A stretch of DNA of 64,000 nt, from positions 149,382 through 213,381 of the forward strand of contig JAEUIE010000002.1 of NCBI GenBank assembly GCA_016795155.1, in the 5' to 3' direction. The position numbers and the translations under genes are program-made. The DNA comes from Planctomycetia bacterium. Lineage in GTDB: Bacteria > Planctomycetota > Planctomycetia > Gemmatales > HRBIN36. The notes beneath the pieces are model-generated. The model searched no databases, was not told where the DNA came from, and worked only from the letters and a program-made list of their open reading frames with translations. Below are positions 1-8,151 of this stretch, one piece after another (the first letter of the stretch is position 1; the number at the start of each line of letters is the position of its first letter).

Positions 1-1
1 G

Positions 2-610
2 ATCTCCAATAACATCGCTGCTGATCTGGGTGGTGGCATTGCCGCTCACGAAATTATTCCCGTTGCCGGTGACGGCAATCCCAATTTCTTCGATCACACT
101 TTCGGCAATGCCGAAGGCCTCTATATGGCAATCAACGCCAGTGGTGCTACCAACATTTACGGCCGCAGTGGCATCGCTGTAACTCCCAACCAGGAATACC
201 GATTCAGTGTATGGCTGAATTCCTGGACTAATCTGGATGGCTTCTTTGGTCAGTTGGATGTCCAGATTACTGGAAACAACACTGGTCTGCTTGCTGCTAA
301 TCCTGTACTGGTGGCACCGACCGTTGGTGATTATCCAGCTTGGGGTCAAAACTGGACCGAGCGTACCTTTGTCTTCAATGTTGGTAATAACGATACCATT
401 TCATTCGAAATGATTAATCTGTTTACCAACGCACTGGGTAATGACTACCAGATTGATGACATCAGCATCGTTGCTGTACCTGAACCCAGTGCCATAGCAC
501 TAAGTGGATTGGGTCTTGCAGCTGTTGGTGCAGCAGTTTACAACCGTGTTCAGGCTCGACGTCGACGCAAGCTGCGAGCCAAGCAACAAGCTGAAGCGCA
601 AATCGCTTAA
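2..610 (+). CDS. PEP-CTERM sorted exported protein, 5' truncated by window edge
   Basis: The reading frame is open from base 2, so the start lies before the window. The visible part is Gly/Asn-rich and beta-strand-like (WLNSWTNLDG, FNVGNND, YQIDDISIVAV), as in small surface proteins that bind carbohydrate or matrix. The C-terminus is a classical PEP-CTERM signal: VPEPSAIAL, a short hydrophobic helix (GLGLAAVGAAVY) and a basic tail (RRRRK). This family is exported and recognised by an exosortase, which is not in this window. The gene ends at a hairpin terminator. The sorting call is firm. The functional domain cannot be named from this part. Confidence 0.85.
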   Translation: MSNNIAADLGGGIAAHEIIPVAGDGNPNFFDHTFGNAEGLYMAINASGATNIYGRSGIAVTPNQEYRFSVWLNSWTNLDGFFGQLDVQITGNNTGLLAANPVLVAPTVGDYPAWGQNWTERTFVFNVGNNDTISFEMINLFTNALGNDYQIDDISIVAVPEPSAIALSGLGLAAVGAAVYNRVQARRRRKLRAKQQAEAQIA

Positions 611-631
611 TGCTCATGATGAGTTTTAACA

Positions 632-660
632 CAGCCGAGAGTTTCTCCTCGGCTGTTTTC
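632..660 (+). terminator. Rho-independent terminator after PEP-CTERM gene
   Basis: CAGCCGAG (632-639) pairs with CTCGGCTG (648-655) across an 8-base loop and is followed by TTTTC. It lies 22 bases after the stop codon. Confidence 0.85.
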
Positions 661-725
661 CTGCGCTGACAACTTGACCGGTTCCGGTAATTATGTGACC
701 ATGGACGTTAACGTGAGGAAAGACC

Positions 726-1628
726 ATGTATCAGTCCTGGCTATCTCTATTCATCCTGCTGCTGGTTAATGTTCCTGGCATATGCCAGTCGGGGAAAGCA
801 GTACGTCTGGAATGGAAGTTCAAAGAAGGAGAAAAGTTCTGGGTAGACACGCAGACCAAGATTGAGCAGTCGGAGAAGTTCAATACCCAGGTTGCAGCCA
901 ATATTGTGCATATGCGTACGATCACCAGTTATCTGGTCAAAAAAGTTACTGAGAACAACTCTATTGAACTTGAAGCAAAAATTGAGTCAATGCAGTATCG
1001 CAACAATCAGACGCCTGACAGCGAAAAGATGTCGACGCTGTACAGCAGGCTGCAAGGCGCCACATTCCGGCTGATACTGGGGGCAGACCTGCAGGTACAA
1101 AAGCTGGAAGGGTACAACGAATGGCTGCTCAAGCTCAGTAACATGATTCCGGTATCAGAAGTAGATCGCATCAGGGCGCTGATGCCGGAAGCGGATCTCC
1201 GCAATGCCATCAGTGAGGGGTTCGGATTTCTTCCGGACAAGGATGTCACCTTGAACCAGACCTGGAAGAAGAAGACTGACTTGAACCTGGCACCGGCAGG
1301 AACGCTGACGACGAACCTGACCTATACCTATCGCGGTACAGATAAAGGAAAAGAAAAGATAACTATCGATTGTAAAGAGCAGGGTAAGTTTACCATGTCA
1401 CCCGGGCTGGCCACTCCTGGTACGCAATCGGAATTTGTGATGGATAACCGGACAGGAACCATCTTGTTCAATAACCAGACTGGGAAGATGGAACAGGCGG
1501 AACACCAGTATCAGACACGGGGTACGATACTTCTGCCGGCATCGGTTAATTCTGCTCCAGCTACCATGCTGGTCATCAACAAGATACATGTCTGGCAATC
1601 TGTTTCACCAAAGCCACCGTCAAAATAG
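726..1628 (+). CDS. exported protein of DUF6263-like type
   Basis: 300 residues with an N-terminal signal peptide (about residues 1-20, ending near VPGICQS). The rest is soluble and beta-rich: LEWKFKEGEKFWVDTQTKIEQ at the start, a central stretch with a LPDKDVTLNQTW turn, and late strands around FVMDNRTGTILFNN. This layout resembles planctomycete DUF6263 proteins of unknown function. It begins an apparent run of same-strand genes (726-4664). GAGGAAAGACC before the ATG is a plausible ribosome site. Family assignment is by resemblance and function is unknown. Confidence 0.7.
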   Translation: MYQSWLSLFILLLVNVPGICQSGKAVRLEWKFKEGEKFWVDTQTKIEQSEKFNTQVAANIVHMRTITSYLVKKVTENNSIELEAKIESMQYRNNQTPDSEKMSTLYSRLQGATFRLILGADLQVQKLEGYNEWLLKLSNMIPVSEVDRIRALMPEADLRNAISEGFGFLPDKDVTLNQTWKKKTDLNLAPAGTLTTNLTYTYRGTDKGKEKITIDCKEQGKFTMSPGLATPGTQSEFVMDNRTGTILFNNQTGKMEQAEHQYQTRGTILLPASVNSAPATMLVINKIHVWQSVSPKPPSK

Positions 1629-1706
1629 ACCAGTAATTTTCGAGCCAGCCAGCACACTTCAGCGTAGCATGAAGAGTAAGTTGTCAGATCGCATGAGGGA
1701 TCGAAC

Positions 1707-2243
1707 GTGTGGAAATTCTGGTTTGCATTAATCTTCGGCACCATCGTCATCTCTGCTGGCTTGACCTATCTCAAGCTGCATCGAGGCGCACAGACTCTTG
1801 ATTTCCCGGCACCTGCAGAGAAGTCCAAACACCCGCTGGTGGAATTCCTGCCCGTCAGCGAAAGCAAGTACAAGATGGAAACCTCGGCGAATGTGGTTAC
1901 TATCACTGTTCCCGAATCGACCATCGATCAGGTTGAGGAAGTCAGTTTCAAGGCACTCAATAAAGGTGAAGCAGACTTGGAACTTTCACTGCTGACCAAG
2001 TCGTGTACTTGTGCAGATGTATTGATTGATGATCAGCGTATCAGCGGAACATCGCACATGACAAAGATTGCACCGGGGAAATCGGCTGTCATCAAGATCA
2101 TATACAAGCTCAAACAGGAGCAGACACCTGCCAAGGCTGGTGAGAAGGTACGATTGAAGGCGATCTTCTACCATAACGACGAGCGTTATGTAGATAACCT
2201 GCATTTTGAGATCGTTACGGCAGTAAAACCTGCTAAGAACTGA
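1707..2243 (+). CDS. membrane-anchored DUF1573-like (Ig-fold) protein
   Basis: 178 residues. The start is GTG at 1707, preceded by GAGGGATC. An N-terminal hydrophobic segment (WFALIFGTIVISAGLTYL) anchors or exports it. The remainder looks like a DUF1573 Ig-like domain: a strand with VSFKALNKGEADLELS, then a Cys-x-Cys (SCTCADV), then IAPGKSAVIKIIYK, which matches the family pattern of a residual between-strand Cys pair followed by a PG turn. DUF1573 domains are common in planctomycete periplasmic proteins and their role is not established. It sits just upstream of the cytochrome gene. Confidence 0.7.
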   Translation: MWKFWFALIFGTIVISAGLTYLKLHRGAQTLDFPAPAEKSKHPLVEFLPVSESKYKMETSANVVTITVPESTIDQVEEVSFKALNKGEADLELSLLTKSCTCADVLIDDQRISGTSHMTKIAPGKSAVIKIIYKLKQEQTPAKAGEKVRLKAIFYHNDERYVDNLHFEIVTAVKPAKN

Positions 2244-2292
2244 TCCAGTTCACCGACAACAAAATCATGGATGCTCTAAGGAAGGAGCAGAG

Positions 2293-3969
2293 ATGCAATT
2301 GATCAAACCAGCCCGAGGCATGGATATATGTCTCATTGCCTGCGTTCTCTGGTCAGCGGGATGTAATCAGTCAACTAACCCGTCATCGGTTGCAATCACA
2401 TCAGCTTCTTCTCCAGTCTCATCACAAACCAATGCACTGGATGGAGTCAAAAAGTTTTCACCAGGCAGGGCGTTTGCTGGTGGAGCCTGTGATCTCTGCC
2501 TGATTCTTTCCGGACAGATGTATGGGTATCTGCAGCCTTGCGGCTGTTCCCGTCCTCAGACTGGTGGTCTGGAACGACGCCAGGAACTGATGAATCGCTT
2601 GAGTGGGCATGGCTATGCCCTGTCGGCGGCAGATCTGGGTGATCTGGCACCCAAGGAGCAGGCAGGGCCGCAAAACCGCTGGAAGTATGAAATGGCGGTC
2701 AAGTCGCTCAAGGCAATGTCCTATGCAGGAATGGCGCTGGGGCCAACCGAACTGGCTATGCGACATGATACTGCATTTGATCTGGCTCAGAACTATCAGC
2801 CACCGATCATCCTGGCTGCCAATTTGTTGGACCCCGAAACGCAGTTTCCGGATATGTTCAAACCCTGGGTGATGGATGATCCACGCAGAGTGGAAGACAA
2901 TGTGAGCATGGTGGGACGAGTTGTTTCGCTCTTGGCCTGTCCAGTACCTGGTGTACAGATGGCGGTTGGATTTCAGGTCACCAGTGGCAGACCTCGAGTT
3001 GGCTACCTCGGACTGGTGGGTGGCAGCATTATCGATGATTGCAAAGCCAAGAACTATGAGGCGAAGTTCAGTGCGCCTGCCGATGCCTTGAAAAATGTTC
3101 TACCTGCCTTTCAGGCGGCACATCCTGAGGTCAGGATTTTGCTCTTTCAGGGAAAACGTGAAGAAGCTGAGACTTTGTTGAACCGTTTTCCCAAGGCATT
3201 TGACCTGGTGCTCTGCAGGAATGATGCCAGCGATGGTGTCGCACCATCGCTGCCCATCAAGCATGATTCAGGCACGCTCATCATCATGGTGGGGCACAAA
3301 GGGCGCACCGTGGGTGTGGCTGCTTATCGGCGAGGCAAGCCTTTAGAATACCGTCTGGAAGAATTGGTGGAAGAACTGGAATTGCCCGACAATAAGACAA
3401 ATGTTTGTCGGGAAATCATGAAGGAATATGTCTGGGGCGTGTACCGCAATAACTATATGAACGATGTGCCGAAGATATCGCATCCGTTTCAACTCGATCC
3501 GGAACTCAAGGATGCAGTATTTGTCGGTGCAGCGAAATGTCGTGAATGCCATCCGCAAGCGCATGCTCACTGGTCTGCTACCCAGCATAGCCACGCCTGG
3601 GAGAACTTGATCAAGTATGGTCGACCAATTGCAGAGGTTCCTCAAAAAGATTCAACCATGAAGATGATTGGCAGGCAGTATGATCCGGATTGCGTCAAAT
3701 GTCATGTGACTGGCTATGGCTACAAGGGTGGGTTTGAAAGTGCTGAAAAGACACCGCACCTGTTCGGTAACGGCTGCGAAAACTGTCATGGGCCGGGCAG
3801 CCTGCATGCCGGTCAGCCGAGCAATCCGGTTTTTCGCAAGCCAATGTTCCTGTCGATGGAGGATAAAAAGAAAACCGGTGAGATGTGCATGAAGTGTCAT
3901 GATCTGGACAATGATCCGCACTTTGATATTGCCAAATGGGAGAAGATTAAACACGGACGAGAGAAATGA
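2293..3969 (+). CDS. tetraheme cytochrome-type lipoprotein with metallophosphatase-like N-terminal half
   Basis: 558 residues with a good ribosome site (AAGGAG) and a lipobox (LWSAGC, Cys about residue 24). The N-terminal half (about 55-370) carries GYLQPCGCSRPQTGGLERR and an AADLGDLAP stretch. This resembles the UshA/5'-nucleotidase-like region fused to cytochromes in other planctomycetes, although the usual metal-binding His residues are not obvious. The C-terminal third has four CxxCH heme motifs: CRECH (about 416), CVKCH, CENCH and CMKCH, as in cytochrome c554-like proteins. It probably works in the periplasm on electron transfer. Partner and substrate are unknown. Confidence 0.8.
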   Translation: MQLIKPARGMDICLIACVLWSAGCNQSTNPSSVAITSASSPVSSQTNALDGVKKFSPGRAFAGGACDLCLILSGQMYGYLQPCGCSRPQTGGLERRQELMNRLSGHGYALSAADLGDLAPKEQAGPQNRWKYEMAVKSLKAMSYAGMALGPTELAMRHDTAFDLAQNYQPPIILAANLLDPETQFPDMFKPWVMDDPRRVEDNVSMVGRVVSLLACPVPGVQMAVGFQVTSGRPRVGYLGLVGGSIIDDCKAKNYEAKFSAPADALKNVLPAFQAAHPEVRILLFQGKREEAETLLNRFPKAFDLVLCRNDASDGVAPSLPIKHDSGTLIIMVGHKGRTVGVAAYRRGKPLEYRLEELVEELELPDNKTNVCREIMKEYVWGVYRNNYMNDVPKISHPFQLDPELKDAVFVGAAKCRECHPQAHAHWSATQHSHAWENLIKYGRPIAEVPQKDSTMKMIGRQYDPDCVKCHVTGYGYKGGFESAEKTPHLFGNGCENCHGPGSLHAGQPSNPVFRKPMFLSMEDKKKTGEMCMKCHDLDNDPHFDIAKWEKIKHGREK

Positions 3970-3973
3970 CACC

Positions 3974-4450
3974 ATGCTGATCCTGGGTATGGCTTTGTTG
4001 ATAAGTGGAGATGATGTCCTTTCATGGCCTGAATACAGTCCGAAAGACGGGAGTTTCACAGCACGGTTTCCCCAGGCACCACAGGAACGGGCCAGTCGTA
4101 CAGGGAAAACCTGGCAACATTCCGAGAAAGATCGAGTGTACAATGTAGCTCGTTCGCCTTTGCCTGGTGGCGAAGGTGCTTCACCCGCAGATATTGAATC
4201 AGCTTTGAGTAAGGTGCGGGATAACATCAAGCAGCGGGTGGAGGCGAAGTTGAAGTCTGAGAAAAGGCTGAACCATCGCGGCATACCGGCACGTGAGTTC
4301 CTCTTTGAGTTGCCGGAAGGAAAGGGACTTTTGCGATTGCGATGTTTTGCAGTGAAAGATGAAGTCTGGGAGATCAAAGTCGGTGGACCGAAGGAATTTG
4401 TATCAGGCAAGCAGGCCGATTTATTTCTTGAAGGGCTGAAAGTCAAATAA
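3974..4450 (+). CDS. hypothetical protein, 158 aa
   Basis: Starts 4 bases after the cytochrome stop, so it is probably co-transcribed and coupled. The N-terminus (MLILGMALLISG) is a short hydrophobic stretch that may be a weak signal peptide. The body contains FTARFPQAPQERA, a charged helix around KVRDNIKQRVEAKLKSEKRL, and a final beta-rich part (LLRLRCFAVKDEVWEIKVGG). The pattern resembles exported proteins that pair a PQ-x-P strand with a helix, but I do not recognise a named family. ATG 3974 is chosen over an upstream in-frame GTG/ATG that would overlap the heme region. Confidence 0.6.
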   Translation: MLILGMALLISGDDVLSWPEYSPKDGSFTARFPQAPQERASRTGKTWQHSEKDRVYNVARSPLPGGEGASPADIESALSKVRDNIKQRVEAKLKSEKRLNHRGIPAREFLFELPEGKGLLRLRCFAVKDEVWEIKVGGPKEFVSGKQADLFLEGLKVK

Positions 4451-4451
4451 C

Positions 4452-4664
4452 ATGGCATCGCGCATACCTGTCAAAGTGCATCGACGAGTCAGCCTGGTTT
4501 ATACGGATGATGCCTTGCTGGCAGAGGAGCTGCTGGCACGCAAAAAGCTGGCAGAGGAGATTCTGGGCCGGCTTACACCACAGGTACTGCTGCTGCGACC
4601 AGGGAAAATACAAACGGTCGTGGAAGAACTGAAGAAAATGGGGCACTCGCCACGGGTGCTTTAA
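4452..4664 (+). CDS. small hypothetical protein, 70 aa
   Basis: Begins 1 base after the preceding stop (TAA-C-ATG), implying coupling. It is helical and basic (LLARKKLAEEILGRL, VVEELKKMG) with an N-terminal strand. No signal peptide or motif that I can name. Its end overlaps the convergent VanZ gene by 4 bases. Real by position in the operon. Function unknown. Confidence 0.55.
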   Translation: MASRIPVKVHRRVSLVYTDDALLAEELLARKKLAEEILGRLTPQVLLLRPGKIQTVVEELKKMGHSPRVL

Positions 4665-5149
4665 GATGATTCTGAGTTAGTATGTGGATTGGTTGTGGCC
4701 GGTCGAATCAGCGAAACAAAATAGACAAATAATAAGGCTGTCAACGCTCCGGATGAATCGATCAGTACATCCCAGACGCTGCCTGTTCGCTGATGGCTGA
4801 TGAAGCCCTGCTGCAGTTCATCCAGGCTGGCCCAGATGATGGTGGCAACAAGGGCGATCAGGAACCATGACCACTTCCATCGGGTAGCTGAATCGCCTCG
4901 TAGGGCACGAAGCCAGAGATAAGCGAGCAGGGCGTATTCGAGGAAATGTGCGGTTTTACGCAGTAGGCCTTCGCCACTACTGATGGTGGGTACGTCAGGT
5001 CCTTCGCCAAAGAAAAGTCGCTTGATCCACCGGATGATGGGTTGCGTATTTTCGCTGGAGAAGAGATCCGTTCCCAGCGTCATGGTCACCGCCATCATGA
5101 GGGCAACCATGATCCACTGGAATCGGGACTGTGCTTTCAAATGAGCCAT
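4661..5149 (-). CDS. VanZ-like membrane protein
   Basis: 162 residues with four hydrophobic segments: about residues 12-28, 64-84, 94-112 and 135-150. The sequence RKTAHFLEYALLAYL followed by ASLDELQQGF and GSVWDVLIDSSGALTAL is the VanZ-family signature (conserved H-x-x-E-Y and D-E-x-x-Q). VanZ proteins lower teicoplanin sensitivity in some Gram-positives. In planctomycetes the role is unknown. Its ATG overlaps the stop of the upstream tandem-repeat gene by one base (TAATG), so the two are probably translated together. Confidence 0.85.
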   Translation of the reverse strand: MAHLKAQSRFQWIMVALMMAVTMTLGTDLFSSENTQPIIRWIKRLFFGEGPDVPTISSGEGLLRKTAHFLEYALLAYLWLRALRGDSATRWKWSWFLIALVATIIWASLDELQQGFISHQRTGSVWDVLIDSSGALTALLFVYFVSLIRPATTNPHTNSESS

Positions 5150-7767
5150 TAAGTAATGTTAATGGTCACCGTGGCGATATTCGAGACAAGGCCCAGATTA
5201 TCTGTAATGGTGTAAGTGAAGCTGTCGGTAGGTGATGCTGATCCGTTATGCATGTAAGTCACGGTGCCGTTGTCATTGACGATAATCGAACCGTGTGATG
5301 GTTGATTCACGATGATGATCGACGCCGGGTTGATGAATCCATCATCGGTGTCATTGGAAATAAGGTTGAATACCTTGACGTCGAAAACCAGAATGCTGAA
5401 GAAATCGTTTCCTGCTACAGGAGGCTGGTTACCGGCAGTGATAGTGATATTCACCTGAGCTTCGTTGGAAGTGGCGCCTTGCTGATCGTTAATGGTGTAT
5501 TTGAATGAATCAGAAGTGGTTGCTGAGCCATTATGGGTGTAGGTGATAGTGCCATCGCCGTTAATGCTAAGGGTGCCGTTGGCGGGTGGTTGGGTGATGA
5601 CGATGCTGTTCAGATCGAGAGAACTGTCTGCATCAGTATCATTGCCTGCCACGTTGACGACGACCGAGCCACCCTGAGTGATGGATTCCTGGTCATCGAC
5701 TGCAACCGGTGCATCATTCTGTGGAGTTACGGTAATGGTAACGGTGGCAGTATTGGAGGTTGCTCCATCTGCATCTTTGATAGTGTAGGTGAAGGAATCA
5801 GAAGTGGTTTCTGAACCATTGTGGGTGTAGGAAACCGTTCCATCGTTGTTAACAACAATGCTGCCGTTGGCGGGTTGATCCACAATGACGATGCTGGTCA
5901 GATCAAGCTGGTTCTCGGCATCCGTGTCATTACCTGCAAGATTGATAACGATATTGCCACCTTCGGCAACAGTAGCCTCATCGTTGACAGCTACTGGATC
6001 ATCATTGACAGGAGCGATGGTGACAGTAACCGTAGCTGCATTGGAGGTGTTGCCTTCGGTATCTTTAATGGTGTACTGAAAGGAATCAGTGGTGGATTCG
6101 GAGCCATCATGGAGATAGGTGACGGTGCCATCGTTATTCACCTGGATGCTGCCATGAGCAGGTTGCTGCGTGATGATTATGGTGGTGAGATCGAGACTGC
6201 CGTCAGGGTCGGAATCGTTCGACGCAAGATTAATGACTACGTTACCACCTTCATCGACGTTGGCTGCATCATTTACCGCTATCGGATCATCTGCTTGAGG
6301 AGTGACGGTGATGGTAACCGTGGCGGTATTGGAGGTGGTGCCCTGCGTATCCTTGATGGTGTAAGTGAAACTGTCAGTCGTGGTGTTCGAATTATTGTGG
6401 AGGTAAGTGACGGTGCCGTTGTTGTTGACCGTCACGGAACCGTTGGCAGGCTGTGCGACGATGACAATGGAGGTTAAATCCAGACTGTTTTCCGGATCAG
6501 TATCGTTGGATGCAACATTGATGATTACACTGCCACCTTCATCGACTGTGGCTGTATCATTGACTGCAACAGGTGGATCATTTACTGGCGTAATCGTGAT
6601 ATTAACGGTAGCAGTATTGGAAGTAGCCCCGAGGTTATCCTTGATGGTGTAGGTGAAAGTGTTCGTAGTCGTTTCTGAGCCATTATGTGTATAGGACACC
6701 GTGCCGTTATTATTCACGGTCACGGAGCCGTTAGCTGGCTGCTGGACAATCGTAATGCTGTTGAGAGCCAGAGTGCCATCGCTGTCGGAATCATTAGAAG
6801 CCACATTGATGCTGACAGTTCCACCTTCAGCTACGGTTGCGGTGTCGTTCAGGGCAGCAGGTGGATCGTTGACAGGCGTGATCGTGATGCTGACGGTGGC
6901 TTCCTGAGAAGTTTTTCCATTGGTGTTGCTGATGGTGTAGGTAAATGAGTCCGATGTGGTGTTGGATCCATCGTGCACATAAGTTACGGTACCATCGTCG
7001 TTCACGGTCACTACACCGTTGGTTGGCTCATCGACAATGACAATGGAAGTGAGGTCGAGTTGGCCAAGCAGGCTGAAATCGTTGGCAGCGACATCGATAT
7101 CTACTTGACCGCCTTCGAGTAGAGTGGCTGAATCATCTCCTGCTGTGGGTAGAATCTCGCTGCTCTTGAACTGGAAGTTTTCGAGTTTGACGTTGTGTCC
7201 CCATTTGTTCCCTTGGGCAGTGAAGGTATCGTTATCCCTACCGCCATCAATGCGGCTGTGCCTGCCTATTCTGGTGTTGACGATACCGACCTGATCATCG
7301 CCGTCATTAGCGTAAATGGCTAATTCCTTGCGGAAGGAACTGTCGGTAATGGCAATGACGTCATCACCATCACCACCTTTAATAGTAGAAGGCTTCTTGG
7401 CATGCACATTATCCAGTAGCAGATAATCGTTGCCATCGCCGAGGTTGAGTCCAATCTCACGTTTCAAATCAACATTGGAAATGGTAAGCTGATCATCGCC
7501 GCCGAGCAGGTAGCCTGCGATGCCTTTGGTAACATTCCAGAAGACGAGTGGGCCATCTTCGCCGTTGATGGTTGTGGCATCGGAACCAGATTCGATTCGC
7601 ACACCACCGTTGCCGATGCCTGTGATACTGATGTGGTTGGCTTCATCATCACCAGTGAAATAGAGAGTACCACCCGTGACCGAGGCAGTGATATTGCCCG
7701 CCGGTACGGTTCGACTTTCGAGATTGTCGAACGAGGGAACAAAACGACGGCGGCGGCAGTTACTCAT
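5149..7767 (-). CDS. tandem-95 repeat (cadherin/Ig-like) surface protein
   Basis: 872 residues. The N-terminus (RRRRFVPSFDNLESRTVPAG) is an LEPR-like planctomycete export motif. Residues about 25-205 form a Gly/Asp-rich region (GGDDQL, GDGNDYLL, GGDGDDVI, GGRDNDTF) like RTX/hemolysin calcium-binding beta-rolls. From about 208 there are seven repeats of about 95 residues, each beginning near ND-x-A-x-V-x-EGG and containing NDGTVTYxHxGS and DSFTYTIxD, the tandem-95 type. The last repeat starts with a diverged GNDFFSILVFDVK. No C-terminal anchor or sorting signal is seen, since the protein ends within the last repeat (TVTINIT). A likely secreted or surface adhesive protein, stabilised by calcium. 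The ligand is unknown. Confidence 0.88.
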   Translation of the reverse strand: MSNCRRRRFVPSFDNLESRTVPAGNITASVTGGTLYFTGDDEANHISITGIGNGGVRIESGSDATTINGEDGPLVFWNVTKGIAGYLLGGDDQLTISNVDLKREIGLNLGDGNDYLLLDNVHAKKPSTIKGGDGDDVIAITDSSFRKELAIYANDGDDQVGIVNTRIGRHSRIDGGRDNDTFTAQGNKWGHNVKLENFQFKSSEILPTAGDDSATLLEGGQVDIDVAANDFSLLGQLDLTSIVIVDEPTNGVVTVNDDGTVTYVHDGSNTTSDSFTYTISNTNGKTSQEATVSITITPVNDPPAALNDTATVAEGGTVSINVASNDSDSDGTLALNSITIVQQPANGSVTVNNNGTVSYTHNGSETTTNTFTYTIKDNLGATSNTATVNITITPVNDPPVAVNDTATVDEGGSVIINVASNDTDPENSLDLTSIVIVAQPANGSVTVNNNGTVTYLHNNSNTTTDSFTYTIKDTQGTTSNTATVTITVTPQADDPIAVNDAANVDEGGNVVINLASNDSDPDGSLDLTTIIITQQPAHGSIQVNNDGTVTYLHDGSESTTDSFQYTIKDTEGNTSNAATVTVTIAPVNDDPVAVNDEATVAEGGNIVINLAGNDTDAENQLDLTSIVIVDQPANGSIVVNNDGTVSYTHNGSETTSDSFTYTIKDADGATSNTATVTITVTPQNDAPVAVDDQESITQGGSVVVNVAGNDTDADSSLDLNSIVITQPPANGTLSINGDGTITYTHNGSATTSDSFKYTINDQQGATSNEAQVNITITAGNQPPVAGNDFFSILVFDVKVFNLISNDTDDGFINPASIIIVNQPSHGSIIVNDNGTVTYMHNGSASPTDSFTYTITDNLGLVSNIATVTINIT

Positions 7768-8151
7768 CGGTTGAAACTCCAGGGTGCGGCATCTCAGTGT
7801 GGTTCAGACACGATGCAAGCTTTGTCAGAATACTTTGAATTAGCATCGGATAGCATACTCATGAAGTTTGACGGTTTACAAGAAGAATTGTTCCATTCAA
7901 TATGCCAGACTGATGATTAACCATGAATAATCAAACGCACGGTATTATCAGAAAAACCAGCATAATCGGTATCATGGTCGCGAGTGAAGTTCCCTTTTCA
8001 AGTGCACTCTTTTTCTGTATTTCAATGGTAAGTTGAACCGTCAGCAGTCATGGACAAGCCTCTCTACCACCCCGGCTTGTGTCAAACTGTTGCGCTAGTG
8101 TATAACAACAACACTAACTGATTTTTCTCTTTAGCAGCGATACCCAAGACC
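7768..8151. other. divergent intergenic region between the tandem-repeat gene and aceE
   Basis: 384 bases holding the start regions of two divergent genes. Apart from the aceE promoter candidate at 8077-8106 I see no convincing gene here. A frame crossing 7633-7920 is open but overlaps the repeat gene start and shows no codon or motif support. Confidence 0.5.
8077..8106 (+). promoter_or_regulatory. candidate sigma70-type promoter for aceE
   Basis: TTGTGT (8077-8082), an 18-base spacer and TATAAC (8101-8106), 45 bases upstream of the aceE ATG. The -10 element is a near match to consensus and the -35 is fair. By eye only. Confidence 0.45.

Noticed and set aside
5302..6948. Long frames antisense to the tandem repeats
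   Set aside because: Their repetitive Gly/Asp/Val sequences mirror the coding repeats.
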